Shown piece by piece: positions 43,847 to 55,156 of a stretch of DNA of 64,000 nt. Under the pieces are notes generated by a model that was not told where the DNA came from, ran no database searches, and saw only the letters and a program-made list of their open reading frames with translations. A program made the translations under genes and the position numbers. The DNA comes from Capronia americana (taxonomy: Eukaryota > Ascomycota > Eurotiomycetes > Chaetothyriales > Herpotrichiellaceae): the NCBI GenBank assembly GCA_016110215.1, contig JADWQD010000004.1, positions 1,426,001 through 1,490,000 on the forward strand, written 5' to 3'. Numbering within the stretch: the first letter of the stretch is position 1; the number at the start of each line of letters is the position of its first letter.

Positions 43847-46698
43847 TTATCTTCTGTTGAAACAACACAATAGACCAGTTCTTCCAAGGAACCAACAACA
43901 TCCAGTAAATCGGACAAGAGATAGGGCGGCCGTCGTCCACAGTAGTGCTTGGAAAAAGTGATTGCTTCGACTCGTAGCTCTCGACTGGTGCAAAATTAGC
44001 AAGGGTCACCCAGCGCGAAGGGGTTGATACACTTACAGTAAAGCCAAAATTGTCCACACTGTCACTAGTAATGAAAACAGCGAGCAAGGCATTCGAGAAG
44101 ATCCAAGTTGCCACAAGGCGAGTTCGGAAGTTCTTGTACGAATCCTCCAAAGTCTTATCTTCCTTTTCCACAGGCGGCACAAAGGGCGCAAGGGCACGTC
44201 GGACCGTTGCTTCGAACTGACTGTCAATGTCGGCTTGCGGTCTGTCTACTTCTTCGACCACGGTGGTTTTGCCCTTTTCGTCCTTCTTGGTTTGAGCCGA
44301 GGGTAGCACATCGGCCTTGTCTGATCCCTTGGTTCCCCATGATACATCGTGCCAATTGCTAAAGGCGTAGATCATGAGGATGTTGATGAAGGAGGGCATC
44401 AGGAGCAGATACTGGAAGAAGGAGGTAAACATGTGCCAAGGATCCAGGTACATGAACGAGGCCACAAAGTAGAGTCCGAATGTCGCTGCAAGTGCAATGA
44501 TGACAATGCCGGGCCCGGTCGAGGCGAAGAAGGACTTGACAAATTCGTTGGCTCCTTTGTTGGTGACGATATCGGTGCCATCCTTAGACGTAAATGCCCT
44601 CACCACCAAGTACACTGACAAAACAATGACGTACAGTTGGATAAGTGCAAAGACGCAGAATGAGACGGTATACGCGAGCTTCGAGCCCTTCGGTCGATTG
44701 CCTAGGGCGAGGATGAATTGTAGTAGCAGAAAAGCCAGGTAGACGTATTGCAGGATCGTGTTGATGATGGGCGTCGCTTTGTCGCCGAAGGGGAATGCCG
44801 TATTGTTGTTGCTGTCACTGGGTTGACCCACTAGGTCCATGAGAATCTTGGTGGTAAGCCAGAAGGCTGCAAGTGAGAACCAGGAAAGGATGACCGAGAC
44901 GATGTTGTAGATCATCTGGATGTGGAAGAAGAACATTCGTATGATGTTGTGGCCGGATTTATACATGCGCGAGAAATGCATGAGAGAGTAGATCGAGGCG
45001 GCAAAGGAACCATTGAGCCAGCGTCGACGTTGTCCAATGAACTCCGCAGCACCTTCAGGCACATCTGTTTCGGCTTTGGACGCCTTGACATAGGTGAGAT
45101 GCCACTTCGATCCGGCTTTGGCGACCAATTCAAAGCACAGGATACGGTCCTCGGCCAAAAACATGTTCTTCTTGAAAATGTTCATGCCTTCAATACCCTT
45201 CTTCCCCAGTCGCGCGGACATGGTGTGATCGCCGTGGAAATACTGTTCGAGTGGACGGCCCATGATGGCTCGGAATCGATACGCCGAGAAGGCACCAGGC
45301 AAGACACTGACGTATCCGAAAGAACTCTCCAGGGGCTTGTCCAAGATGTTGCTGATCTTGTACTCGAAGTTTTGTGCAGCAACCAAGGGATTGAGCAACT
45401 TCCGTCCGAAAACTCCTCCGCGGCCCAACATGGCATGGATCTCGCCACAAGCACCACCAAGATCCTTGTCGTTGTAGAAAGCTTCCCAGAGAGACACGAT
45501 AGCTCTCGGTCCCGGCTTGGTGCCGGCATCGAGCAAAACACAGACCTCGGGGTTTAGGATGCGACCAAACGCGTTAAACAGCCATCGATGAGAATTGATC
45601 TTCTTGCTGTTCTTTTGCTTCAGACAGAACATCATCTGCACCGGAGGCAGGGATGTAGGATCGTTGTCGTTTGGCCGGATGAGTTGCTGATTGGCAGTGA
45701 CTGAGAGCTGGGTGGTATATTCAAAGACGTGAACCACAGTGTCCTTGCCATCAAAGTCCTTCTTCATGACTCCATCCTGGTACACGCCCACAGTCGCCAG
45801 CACATCCAAGGTATTTTTGTCGCATGGATCGATACCGTCGAAAACAAGGCACACGACGATTTTCTGCCAGGCCGGCCCGCCCTTATTCCAGAATTCCGAT
45901 TTTTTCAGATTCACGATATCACGGATATTCTGCATGACACCGTGCAAGGTGCGAGCAGTCAAAACCTTATCCTCGTTGTAGGCCGTGATTGCGATCAGAA
46001 GCTCAGTATGGCGGTTGTACATTGCCGGGCGCAGGTTGTAGCCATTCTTCAGCGTGAAGTCGTCGGGATCGCAGGTGGCTGCCGTATATCGCATGTGTGT
46101 AAACTCCTCGCTTCCACCCTCGAGGTCATTCCGATATTTTGACTGGATTGCATTTTGGATGGCGCTAGGAACTGGGTAGTCGATGCTCAAAACGCTATTG
46201 ACCACCTTGACCTTCCTAGTGGCATAGCGTTTGACCGTGCCGAAGCCGGGAGCTTGTCGCTGCTGCCATGCTTCGGTAGACGTGGTTCTCTCGACGGGAT
46301 CACCATATCCTCCGGTTGGAAACCCAGCTTGCGAGTTTGTCAATCCATAACCTCCACCTTGGCCGTACACCTGCGTATGTTGAGGGTTGTACTCTGTTAC
46401 AGGGACCTGTGATTTATCCCCTCCTGCATATGTCTCGTTCAGAGTGTAAATCGACTCTTGCCCTGGGGTCAAGGGTCGGGAATGAGGATCGTCATATTGG
46501 CTTTGAAATGCGGAATTTTGGTGCAGTAGAGAGTGCTCTGCCTCGTCGTCGGAGTGGCGCCCAGACGGTCTGTAACCCTACAAAGTGTCAGTCCGGGATC
46601 AGTCTGTGCTGACCTGTCAGGGAACCTACACTTCCGGGAGGGATGTCACTGAGTTGGTGGCTGTTGTCGTAGCCGCCGCCTGGATATTGGTTCGCCAT
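43847..46698 (-). CDS. Class III chitin synthase
   Basis: Exons on the minus strand 46698-46630, 46577-44037 and 43984-43847 give 915 aa; both introns are 52 nt. A Gly/Tyr-rich cytosolic N-terminus is followed by the GT2 core: FCLKQKNSKKINSHRW, LLDAGTKPGP, MFLAEDRILCFELV and QRRRWLNGS (the processive QxxRW motif). About seven membrane helices follow, with a charged loop near residue 780 and a last helical pair split by the final intron. LDAGTKPGP and KGIEGMNIFKKNM match class III (chsB/chsG type), not class I/II (which have DVGTRP). The enzyme polymerises UDP-GlcNAc to chitin at the plasma membrane and is important for hyphal tip growth in moulds. Confidence 0.95.
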
Positions 46699-49328
46699 GA
46701 CTCTATCGATCTGGAATTGTAGTATAGTGTCTCACAGCGGTGGGAAGCTCAAGCACTGGGGCTCGGCGCCGGGATATTTTGATTGCTGAACAGGCAATCG
46801 GTGACGCCCAACAATCACTAGGTAAGTGAGCGGATGTAAGAGTGAGGAGGATGACAGCCGCCAGGGCCTGTCAGAGATCAAAAGGTGGTGATGCGACTGT
46901 CAGCGAGTGACGCTGAATTGAGGTGGTGAGCCGACTGAATGCGGAGATGAAAGGTAAAAGAGAAAGAATGTGAATTTGGGAAGAACAAAGAATCAGGGTC
47001 CAAGATGTCGATTGTGATCAGATTAGGAATTACTGGCCTTTGCAGACGAAGGGAAGAGGAGAGACAGAGGTGTTTCAGTCTTCTTGACCTTCTCCCACTC
47101 ACATGCCCCGTTCGAGTGCTGCTCAGGCCGTTTTTCAAGAAAAGTCCTCCCCTGAAAGCTGAAAGAAGCGAATCGGGAGGCTCATGCATGGAGCCCGGAC
47201 AAAGCGCTGACGACACCGGACAAGCATGCAGAGGCGGCGGTGGCTTACTGGGCCAGACTTGTGGAACCCGCCGACCAGGCTGTGCTGCAGTAGCACGTTG
47301 CTTGTGCGTTCAGGTGCTTTTAACCTGGTGATTCCTCGAGACGCCGCTCAGCAACCAAGCATTCAGCCCCTCGGATGCGAGTGAGATCCTTATATTCGCA
47401 GCTAGGGGATATTGACACTGAACAGTATTTGGACATTGAGAATTTGAACAGGTCGGAGGTTACTGCATAGGCTACATCCTGGCAGCTCAACTTCAAGAGA
47501 TCGATCTTAAGATCTCAAACGGAGCCTGCGGAAGATGAAACATTGCCAAAAGACCCAAGATCCACTGATCCACCAAAATCAGGGGACTGGTTTGCCCGTG
47601 CAAGCCGCCGCGGCTCTTTTGGAGCCTCCCCCGCAGTTCGCTGCTGCAAACAGTGGAATTGCAGCAACTTAGGGGCTCAATGCAGGACATCCATCATTAA
47701 CTGTGTAATCGTGAGGGCGGTGCCATTTCTTCGTGATGACTCTTCACAGGCAGTAATTCAGCTGATTCCCAAACAGCCAACACTGCGGTAATCTTTCTGC
47801 GGTGAGCATAGTATGCAGCCTTTTCCTTCTGCAGCAAGGACTTTGTGCTGTGCAGGGTGCTCGAAGCCTCGCAGTAGTCGCCCCGTTAGCGCAAGTGACT
47901 GAGTATGTAAGCCAATGGTGCAGGAACGAGTCACTCAGTGCGAGTTTACAAACTCTTGGTCCAATTTTAGAACTGCTTGCGAACACGGGGCGGTGCAGCA
48001 TGCGCCACATGTGGCAATTATCGGTTCCATGCGACTGGTCTACATGATGGCAGCTACTGTCCATCTTTGGAAAAGAAAACAATCCTGAATTTGCTATGGC
48101 GCTCGAGCCCATCGCATTTACGATGGACTGCGATAATCGACTGTCGTGGATGCACTCATGTTGCGGACAACCACATGAAGACCTTTCTCTGCCCCTATAT
48201 TGATGTGGATCACAGGATTCGTGGTCGGATATTTGGCGTCGTCAGCAGACCCCAAGGAAGAGACGCGATGAATCGGGGTATTATCTTTCTCACGCGCAGT
48301 TTATATTCCGGCCATGATCGCAAAGTTGTTCTTGAGGTTTCGTTGAGCTCTCTTCTCTCGAAATATGCACATGAGCCCTGCGAGGAGAGTTGACAGTGAA
48401 ACTAGGAGTGTGTGACCTTGTATATGCTGGGACACTTGGCAGGTACCACAGCCCATCGCGTCCTGGAATAGTAATGTTCGGCATCGTGCAACAGCAATTC
48501 AAGTACAGGTCCCCGACTTGCTCTGATGAGTGATCGCAATTCTTTGATGTTGAGTCCGAGCATGCTGTACTTTTAAGAAAGATGAATAACATACGAGGTA
48601 GTAGTATCAGTTCTGGCTGAAAGACGAGGCAATCTCATGGTGCAAGTTGTTTGAAGGAGGGCCGCCCTTTGCCTTGCTGGGTCATAGGCTGTCGCTTCTC
48701 TGCCAACCACAGCTGCGGGCTGCGTGTACGATCACCCCTTCATCTCGCACATGCCCTTCGCAGCCCCAAAGCTGGATTGCCATTTGTCGGATCTGCTCAC
48801 GTCGCTTTCTGCTCACCTCCACCTTGCCATCCTCTCCAAACTGCTCGCCAGGCCGAGAACAAGAGATCTGCTGGCCGACGCCTGTGCTGATCGCCCTTGG
48901 ACTCCTCTCCATCCTGCGCATTCCACCGACTTCAATCCTTCAACAAACCAACTCGAATTCGATCCTTTTGTGCCGTTTCTAAAACTTTGATTTTCACGAC
49001 CTTTTGTTTCCTGACGCTGCGCCGTCCCACATTCCTTTGTCTTTCTTTCGGGCACGGTTCCCATCACACGGCACGATCACGCAGCGCTCCTTTCGTTCCT
49101 CGAACCTTGACGGTCAACCATCGCACTCGTTCGAGCACCAGTTCACGCCTGTCATTATCGTGTTCCACTGCCCTCGAGCGAAACCGCGGTGTTTGAGCAG
49201 GGATCAGAGTCAGGTCGACACACCACCGGCTTGCGGCGAGAAGAAGGGAAGAAGTCAGGGCTGCATCGACATATTCAAATTCCGCCTGCTGTCGCTACCT
49301 ACTACACCATCAGAACAAAGGGTTCAGC
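46699..49328. other. Large divergent intergenic region (chitin synthase / opy2)
   Basis: About 2.6 kb head to head. The part nearest opy2 (48650-49328) is pyrimidine-rich, typical of a long 5' leader; short ATG-started ORFs there could be uORFs. No other protein gene is supported between 46.9 and 48.6 kb. Confidence 0.5.
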
Positions 49329-50657
49329 ATGGCCCTCGACTCCTCACCGCATCGCCTTTTTCGTCGTTGCGTTCAGTGCCCCCCCGACCCTCCCATCTGC
49401 CCGTCATGTGCAGTTGATGAGACATGCTCTCTGACGGCCCAATCATGCAATTCCTGCGCGTCTACCACATGCGTTAAGATTGGCTCTTTGCCCGGACAGT
49501 CAGCGCCGAAGAAATCCACACCCGTTGGTCCTATTGTCGGAGGTGTATTGGGCGCCGTTGTCATCCTGGCTGTCGTCGTCTACTTGGTTTATCGATTCTA
49601 CTTCCGCAAGAGACGGCGGGCTCCGGCATGGGATCCTCCTGAGAAGAGAGATCAATCTACCTTGCACCGGGCCAACCGTCAATCAACTCGGTCTGCGCAT
49701 TCAATTGCTTCAACGGTTCTCACTCGAGCCTCGAACGTCATTCAGATTGCCTATATTCCGGGCGTTACCGTTCGATCCCCTCCCGAGTCTCCAGGCCTTC
49801 ATGTTCCACCAGTACCTGCTATACCAGGAAGCCTTGCTGGCAATTCTGCGACTTCGTCACCACAAGTTGAGCAACATTTCTTCATGCCGAGGGACCTCCG
49901 GGATTCAACCTGGTCGGACACCTCTTCACTTGATCCGAGATTCAGCGTCGCACCTAGTTTGGCTCGAGCAAGCGTTGCTACCACCATATATCGTAGCGAC
50001 GCCATTGTCCCACCCGTACCAGCCGTACAGGCTTTTCGGGCACAAGCCAATGTTGTCAGCGTCAAATCCGGCTCCAACACGCCAGGCACATCATCGACGC
50101 CCAGTTCAAGAACCCCACAGATCCCACAAGTGTCTAAAATGGGAAGCAGTAACAGCTCCATTGTCGCGAGGAACGTTACTGCGCGGCCTATCGAGGTCAA
50201 AAAGGCCACCTCAGCAAACAGAGTGCCAACACTTGCAAATCTGGCTAAGGAAGCTGCTCGGAAAAGTAGCACTGGCATGAGCTCACAAGAAAGTGTTCAG
50301 GTTTTCGTCGACGAAAAAGAGGTCGTTGCTTCGCCTGCTGCTACATCACCCCGCACATTCATTGAAGAATCACCGGTTTCGCCTCTTGTGATACCAAGGC
50401 AGCCGTTCGCGGTAAATCATTCGGCCAGATCTTCGTCCGTCAGTGGTATCCAGGATTTCTCCCGGGGCTCTTCAAGCGGAACGACCCACAGACACACGGG
50501 CAGCGCCACATTGAGCGCTCTTATAGAGGACTCGATCAACCGTGCGAGGGATCCTCAACCCATGGTCGTGGCGAGCCCGACTCTTCGGCCAGAGCTTGTC
50601 AAGCATGACGCAGGGCCGTTTTCAGACGCCAACGAAGTAAAGGAAAATCTACCTTGA
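49329..50657 (+). CDS. opy2: Opy2-like membrane anchor protein of the HOG pathway
   Basis: A single exon of 442 aa. The N-terminus is the extracellular Cys-rich Opy2 domain (FRRCVQCPPDPPICPSC, then CSLTAQSCNSCASTTC; eight or more Cys in residues 14-48), followed by one transmembrane helix (about 66-90) and a KRRR stop-transfer patch. The ~340-residue cytosolic part is Ser/Pro/Thr-rich with short conserved islands (VVSVKSGSNTPG, AARKSSTG). In yeast Opy2 holds the adaptor Ste50 at the plasma membrane and so links Sho1 to the Ste11-Pbs2-Hog1 cascade; the same role is likely here. No signal peptide, as in the family. Confidence 0.9.
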   Translation: MALDSSPHRLFRRCVQCPPDPPICPSCAVDETCSLTAQSCNSCASTTCVKIGSLPGQSAPKKSTPVGPIVGGVLGAVVILAVVVYLVYRFYFRKRRRAPAWDPPEKRDQSTLHRANRQSTRSAHSIASTVLTRASNVIQIAYIPGVTVRSPPESPGLHVPPVPAIPGSLAGNSATSSPQVEQHFFMPRDLRDSTWSDTSSLDPRFSVAPSLARASVATTIYRSDAIVPPVPAVQAFRAQANVVSVKSGSNTPGTSSTPSSRTPQIPQVSKMGSSNSSIVARNVTARPIEVKKATSANRVPTLANLAKEAARKSSTGMSSQESVQVFVDEKEVVASPAATSPRTFIEESPVSPLVIPRQPFAVNHSARSSSVSGIQDFSRGSSSGTTHRHTGSATLSALIEDSINRARDPQPMVVASPTLRPELVKHDAGPFSDANEVKENLP

Positions 50658-53652
50658 TGTACACTACCAATTTTCACTTCTCAAATTACCCGGCGAGGTC
50701 CGGTTGATATCTGTTATGAGGCTAGTTTATGATATTTGGGTAGTTTGGTTAGGGCGATCTGGATTCTGATGTTGCCCCTAGACGCCGTGGTCCTGTTATG
50801 TACCACGAATAAAAGCATGAACAACCTAATTGCTCCCGAAGATATCACGTTGATCTCTCACTTGGCTACCCGGAATTGCCTGCTTCACATTATGCCGAGG
50901 TTGCCGGGCAGACCACGCCGCTGGAGGGCAAGATCCCAATTCAACCGTCTGGGGAGTTCAGAGTAGCAACGGCATCCCAGACGCGGTGGAAAGTGGCCTT
51001 TGCAACGTCTTAGGTCGAGAATGTTGTGCGGTCTCGCAGCCTTCCCTACCCATGGAGATCATTCTCAACCCCGCCATCCCAGATAACAAGGCATTGGCTT
51101 GGCCATGTTCCATCAAATGGCGGGACTCTGGCCGGGGGACTGCATCCGTAAGAAGGATGTGGGCAGTGGAAGGGACATCCAGTTCTTCTGCTGGAACATG
51201 CACAGGCTGGGTTCGGGACTGGCCTGTGAAGCGTATGCCAGCGTGCGATACGTGATTTTCAGCCATGTCATTGAGATGGTCAATGGCACAATCACTGAGG
51301 TTGGGAACAAGCTGCTGGAGCGGATGAGAAATTTGGTCGCAGGGCAAGACGTGGATACTGATTGAGTGGCTTGAGAGAAAGGAATAGTGATTTAGACCTT
51401 TCTCGAGGTAATATGTACAGATTGATACATTTGCTCTAGATACTCAGTATCGATGCGATTACTATTACTTTAACTTCAAGATCGAGTCGCGCATTTACTC
51501 CCCAAGTTTGTTGCTCATTCATGATCTTGCCGTGCTCGGTGCGTGCCTCGCACAGCCTGTGCCGATCAAAACGCGACGCGACGATCCTGGAGTAAAGGCA
51601 CGAGTACGGAGTAACGCGCCTGCGAACTTCAAGGAAGCAGATCAATCTCGAACCTACCAGCAAACGAGGCGTACAACTCGCCCAGAGCACGCACAACTAA
51701 TTCAACCGGTTCTCAAGCTCAAGCACAGCTCATGAGGCCTGCGGAAGGTCTTTCCCCCAGGTTTCTCGTCCCTTCGAGAGCAGACTGAGTGGACCGTGTG
51801 AGGCCGTGAAGCATGGCTGGCTCCTCAATTTCACCGCTCATGACTTTGATTGATGTCCCTGCAATAGGAGACCTATAGCTTGTCGCTGCCCTGCATAGTC
51901 TGTTCCTGAACGGGCAGACGAACGATCCGTTTCCCCAGCGTCCAGCGGGTTTCATGGTGTGTACGTGGCTGATGGGAGCAGTACCGCAAAAGACGCGAAG
52001 CCTCTGATTTATCTCTCAGCCAGTGTCACGCTTAAGAGAATGAATCGAGCCGAACCCTCGTCGCGATCGCCGTGCGTGATCGGTTGAAGACCAACTCAAG
52101 AATCACAAGAGGATCTTATGTCGCAAGGGTGCATGTGTAGGAGCTCAAGCAGCGCGATGATCTCTATGCCCAGAGTCTGCGAGGACTACAAAGTCGGGGA
52201 ATCAGGACCACAATTTGGGATGGATCTTTATGTGCAACACGATGTGAGCTCCGAGCAGTGGTATCGGTGATGGACAATGAGCATGTGCATCCACAAGACA
52301 CGATAAGAACACAGGACGGAGTACATCTTAGGTACAGTCTCTGGGATGATCTTGTTATCACCTACCTCCCTCCGTCACCATCCATACGCTCTAGTCACAT
52401 CGGCAACAATGCTATGCTTCCCATTGCAGCTCGATACGCTACAGCTTCGTCAGATTCAGCGCTTCTTCATACCCCCGGATACACGGGCGAGTGCTCTGTG
52501 ACAATCACGATGTGAGACACAGCGACTCGACGGTCGTCAATCTGGACGTCAAGGCGTCAATATGCTGTGCTGCAGTACGACTCAGACGCACGATACATAC
52601 AGCATCAGAAAGACGACTCGTGTAGGATAGACGACTGGCTCGTTGAACTGAACGTACCACCTCGAGTTTTACTGTGTAGTCTCTCCTATCAGCGGGCGGA
52701 TTTACGTGCTTTACAGTATGAGACGTGGTTGAACTTTGAGCAGGATGTCAAAGCTGAGAAGGAGAAGATCAGGGACGTGCAATGCAGTAGCCTGTCCCTA
52801 TATACTTTGCGTGACGTGCGTGCCTTAACGAAGCCCAAGTACCGAGTAACCTAATACATAGCTGTATAATGGAAGTCTGTGATTTCGCTGAACGGCTCCT
52901 CACATCCTCGCATCCTCGCGATCCATAGTCTTAGTCTTACAGGGACGCATTGTCAGTGAGAACGTCTAGTGGCTCCCCGTACGGTAGGATGGTCAGCGTA
53001 CTCGGTACGATGAGCAGGATGCCTGGCATGGATGGCACGCGTGTGAAATCGAAAAATGTCGGAAGCTGCACGATATCCATACTTATTCTGTATGGAGCAT
53101 GTTTCGCAATTAATGACAGTGCAAGGTGGTGTGGTGTTACTACCTCGTACGTACAGTATCCTGCAGTATCTCTTAAGATAAGGTGTGTGTGGGTGTTGGT
53201 AAATGATAAGGCTATGGTTGCCGGTTCACAAACTGTTACCGGGTCCCATCCAATTTCGGTGCCAGGAGAACCTAAAGATACTGTATGTGTAGCACACAGT
53301 ACTTGGTTCAGTCCAGCGTATCGTGTCGTATGTGTCCAGAACTATCGGTGCCAAGCCATCCATCGGCCTCGAGGTGGCGGTCCGCTCACCCCACCTGGGA
53401 CAGGGTCGATAAGGCCATCCGATGGACTTTGGCGGCTAGGGTCCTCGTACGGAGTTGAGATGAGATGAGATGCGTATTTCTATTACTACTCCTCTCTACA
53501 CCTGTACCACTGTTCAAGGTTTCAAGAGGACGCTCCTTCGAAATTATAACTACTGTACTGCGTACAGGACCTCATCTCAGGGCCATTGCTTGATCATCGC
53601 GCTCTTCTCAATCTGTACGAGGTAAATTGAACCTATTTATCACATCAAGATC
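50658..53652. other. Large intergenic region, no gene supported
   Basis: About 3 kb. Several short ORFs exist on both strands (50958-51365, 52164-52515, 52567-52854, 52950-53468) but none has a recognisable domain, splice-supported extension or family match. Could hold lineage-specific or decayed genes or non-coding RNA. Confidence 0.5.
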
Positions 53653-55066
53653 ATGGGCGAGCAAGGAGGCCTCCCGACCGCGGAGCTCGTAAAGGTCACC
53701 AAACACATCTCTCTCCTACCGCCGCTGTCTCGAAGGGGGCATGGTCCTGGTCTCATTCTCGTGGTGTCGGAGAACGTGCCTCGGTATCCCCAGGACGGTG
53801 TTGTCTGCGTGGATGGCATTCCGCCTCCGTTGCTGAAATGGGCGGAAGAGGGATTTGCCGTCGTCGAGGTCCGAACTAACGAGCTCGACGGCACGGGAAA
53901 TGGGAAGATTGAGCAGGCGACTCTTCAAAAGGCTGTTGCGGCGCTCGAGGAGTGTGAGAAATGCGATACCGAGCATGGGATTGCGATGATAGGTGAGTGT
54001 CCTGCAGTGTTTGGCTTTTCTTCGGGGAATGGCAGTGGACTGAGAAACGTATTCAAGTTTACGACGCCTCTGTGTGGGATAACTTTGCGTATAGCGACGC
54101 CTTGGACACAAGGATATCGGCGGTGGTTGTCTATGGCACGGCTGGGGATCGTGTCGTTCCGGCCTCAATGCCAGTGCTTTGCCATCTGGCTGGGCAGGGA
54201 AAGGCAGACTCGCACCCTGGCGCCAAAGTATACACTTATCCGACCGTTAAGGCGTCGAACTTTGCCATCCCATGTCAACCGAACTTCGACAGCACAAATG
54301 AGGCGGTCTCGCATACGCGCAACCTCACCTTCTTGAAGAAGTACGTCCGTGGATTGGATTTCGATCTCGAGGCGATATGGGAAGAGCACACCTACTTCGA
54401 GTTTGCGGAGCGGTCGGTGCCAAAGACAATGGCCACGATGGTGCAGGAGCCGTATGTCAACCATATTCCCACGGTATGAAAGAACCCCAGATCTCTGTGC
54501 GTTCGTGGACGAGGTTGTTAATTCGGCTGTAGATGACCGGCGGCATTGGGCGAGCGAGTCTGTCTCACTTTTACGCAAACAATTTCATTCCGAAGAACCC
54601 AAAGGACATGAACTTGGTGCTTGTGAGTCGGACAATTGGTATTGATCGAGTGTGTGACGAATTCGTCGCCACGTTCACGCATGACATGGAAATCGACTGG
54701 CTGTAAGTCTGCCTTTTCCCTTCATCAGAGGGTATGAACTCACTTCCCGCAAGAGCTCCTGGCATACCTCCAACAGGACGAAAAGTCGAACTTCCATGCA
54801 CGTCGGTTGTCTGCGTGCGCGGCGATCGCTTGTACCATGAGCATATCGCCTGGGATCAAGCCTCGCTGCTGATCCAATTGGGCCTGATGCCGGAATATCT
54901 CCCTTATCCGTACTCCCTCCCGGATGGCAGGAAGCCAGAGCCTGGCAAGAAGTTCGAGTACAAGGTGCCAGCTGCTGGCATCGACACATCGGTCAAGATG
55001 TTGGACAAGAACAGCATCCCATCGAACAAAATGTTTGAGTATAAGATTCGTGAGGTAGATGCTTGA
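53653..55066 (+). CDS. Dienelactone-hydrolase-like / SnoaL-like (NTF2 fold) fusion protein
   Basis: Exons 53653-53992, 54058-54473, 54533-54702 and 54754-55066 give 412 aa; introns 51-65 nt. Residues 1-~210 follow a hydrolase-like alpha/beta pattern (GLILVVSENVP, then VVVYGTAGD) but the G-x-C/S-x-G nucleophile elbow is not evident. Residues ~215-412 match the SnoaL-like part of fungal proteins often named carboxymethylenebutenolidase: WEEHTYFEFAERS, TMVQEPYVNHIPTMTGG, SRTIGIDRVCDEFV, then RLYHEHIAWDQASLL. SnoaL-type domains are small NTF2 folds with cyclase, isomerase or binding roles. It lies tail to tail with the Zn2Cys6 gene, 90 nt apart. Substrate unknown. Confidence 0.8.
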
Positions 55067-55156
55067 ATGGAGATGCATCAGAATAATTACCCTCGTCGCC
55101 CATCCTGTTGCCTTGAAGCGAGTGGGTATTAAAAAAAGAGGCAAAACCAGCCAAGC

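Noticed and set aside
44922..45557. 211-aa plus-strand ORF in the chitin synthase gene
   Set aside because: Antisense shadow of strongly conserved GT2 coding sequence.
49480..50280. 266-aa ORF in another frame of opy2
   Set aside because: Same-strand shadow; opy2 frame has the Cys-rich domain, membrane helix and low-complexity tail expected.
50958..51365. 129-aa minus-strand and 88-89-aa plus-strand ORFs
   Set aside because: No recognised family and no sign of splice-linked exons; kept only as part of the gene-free interval.
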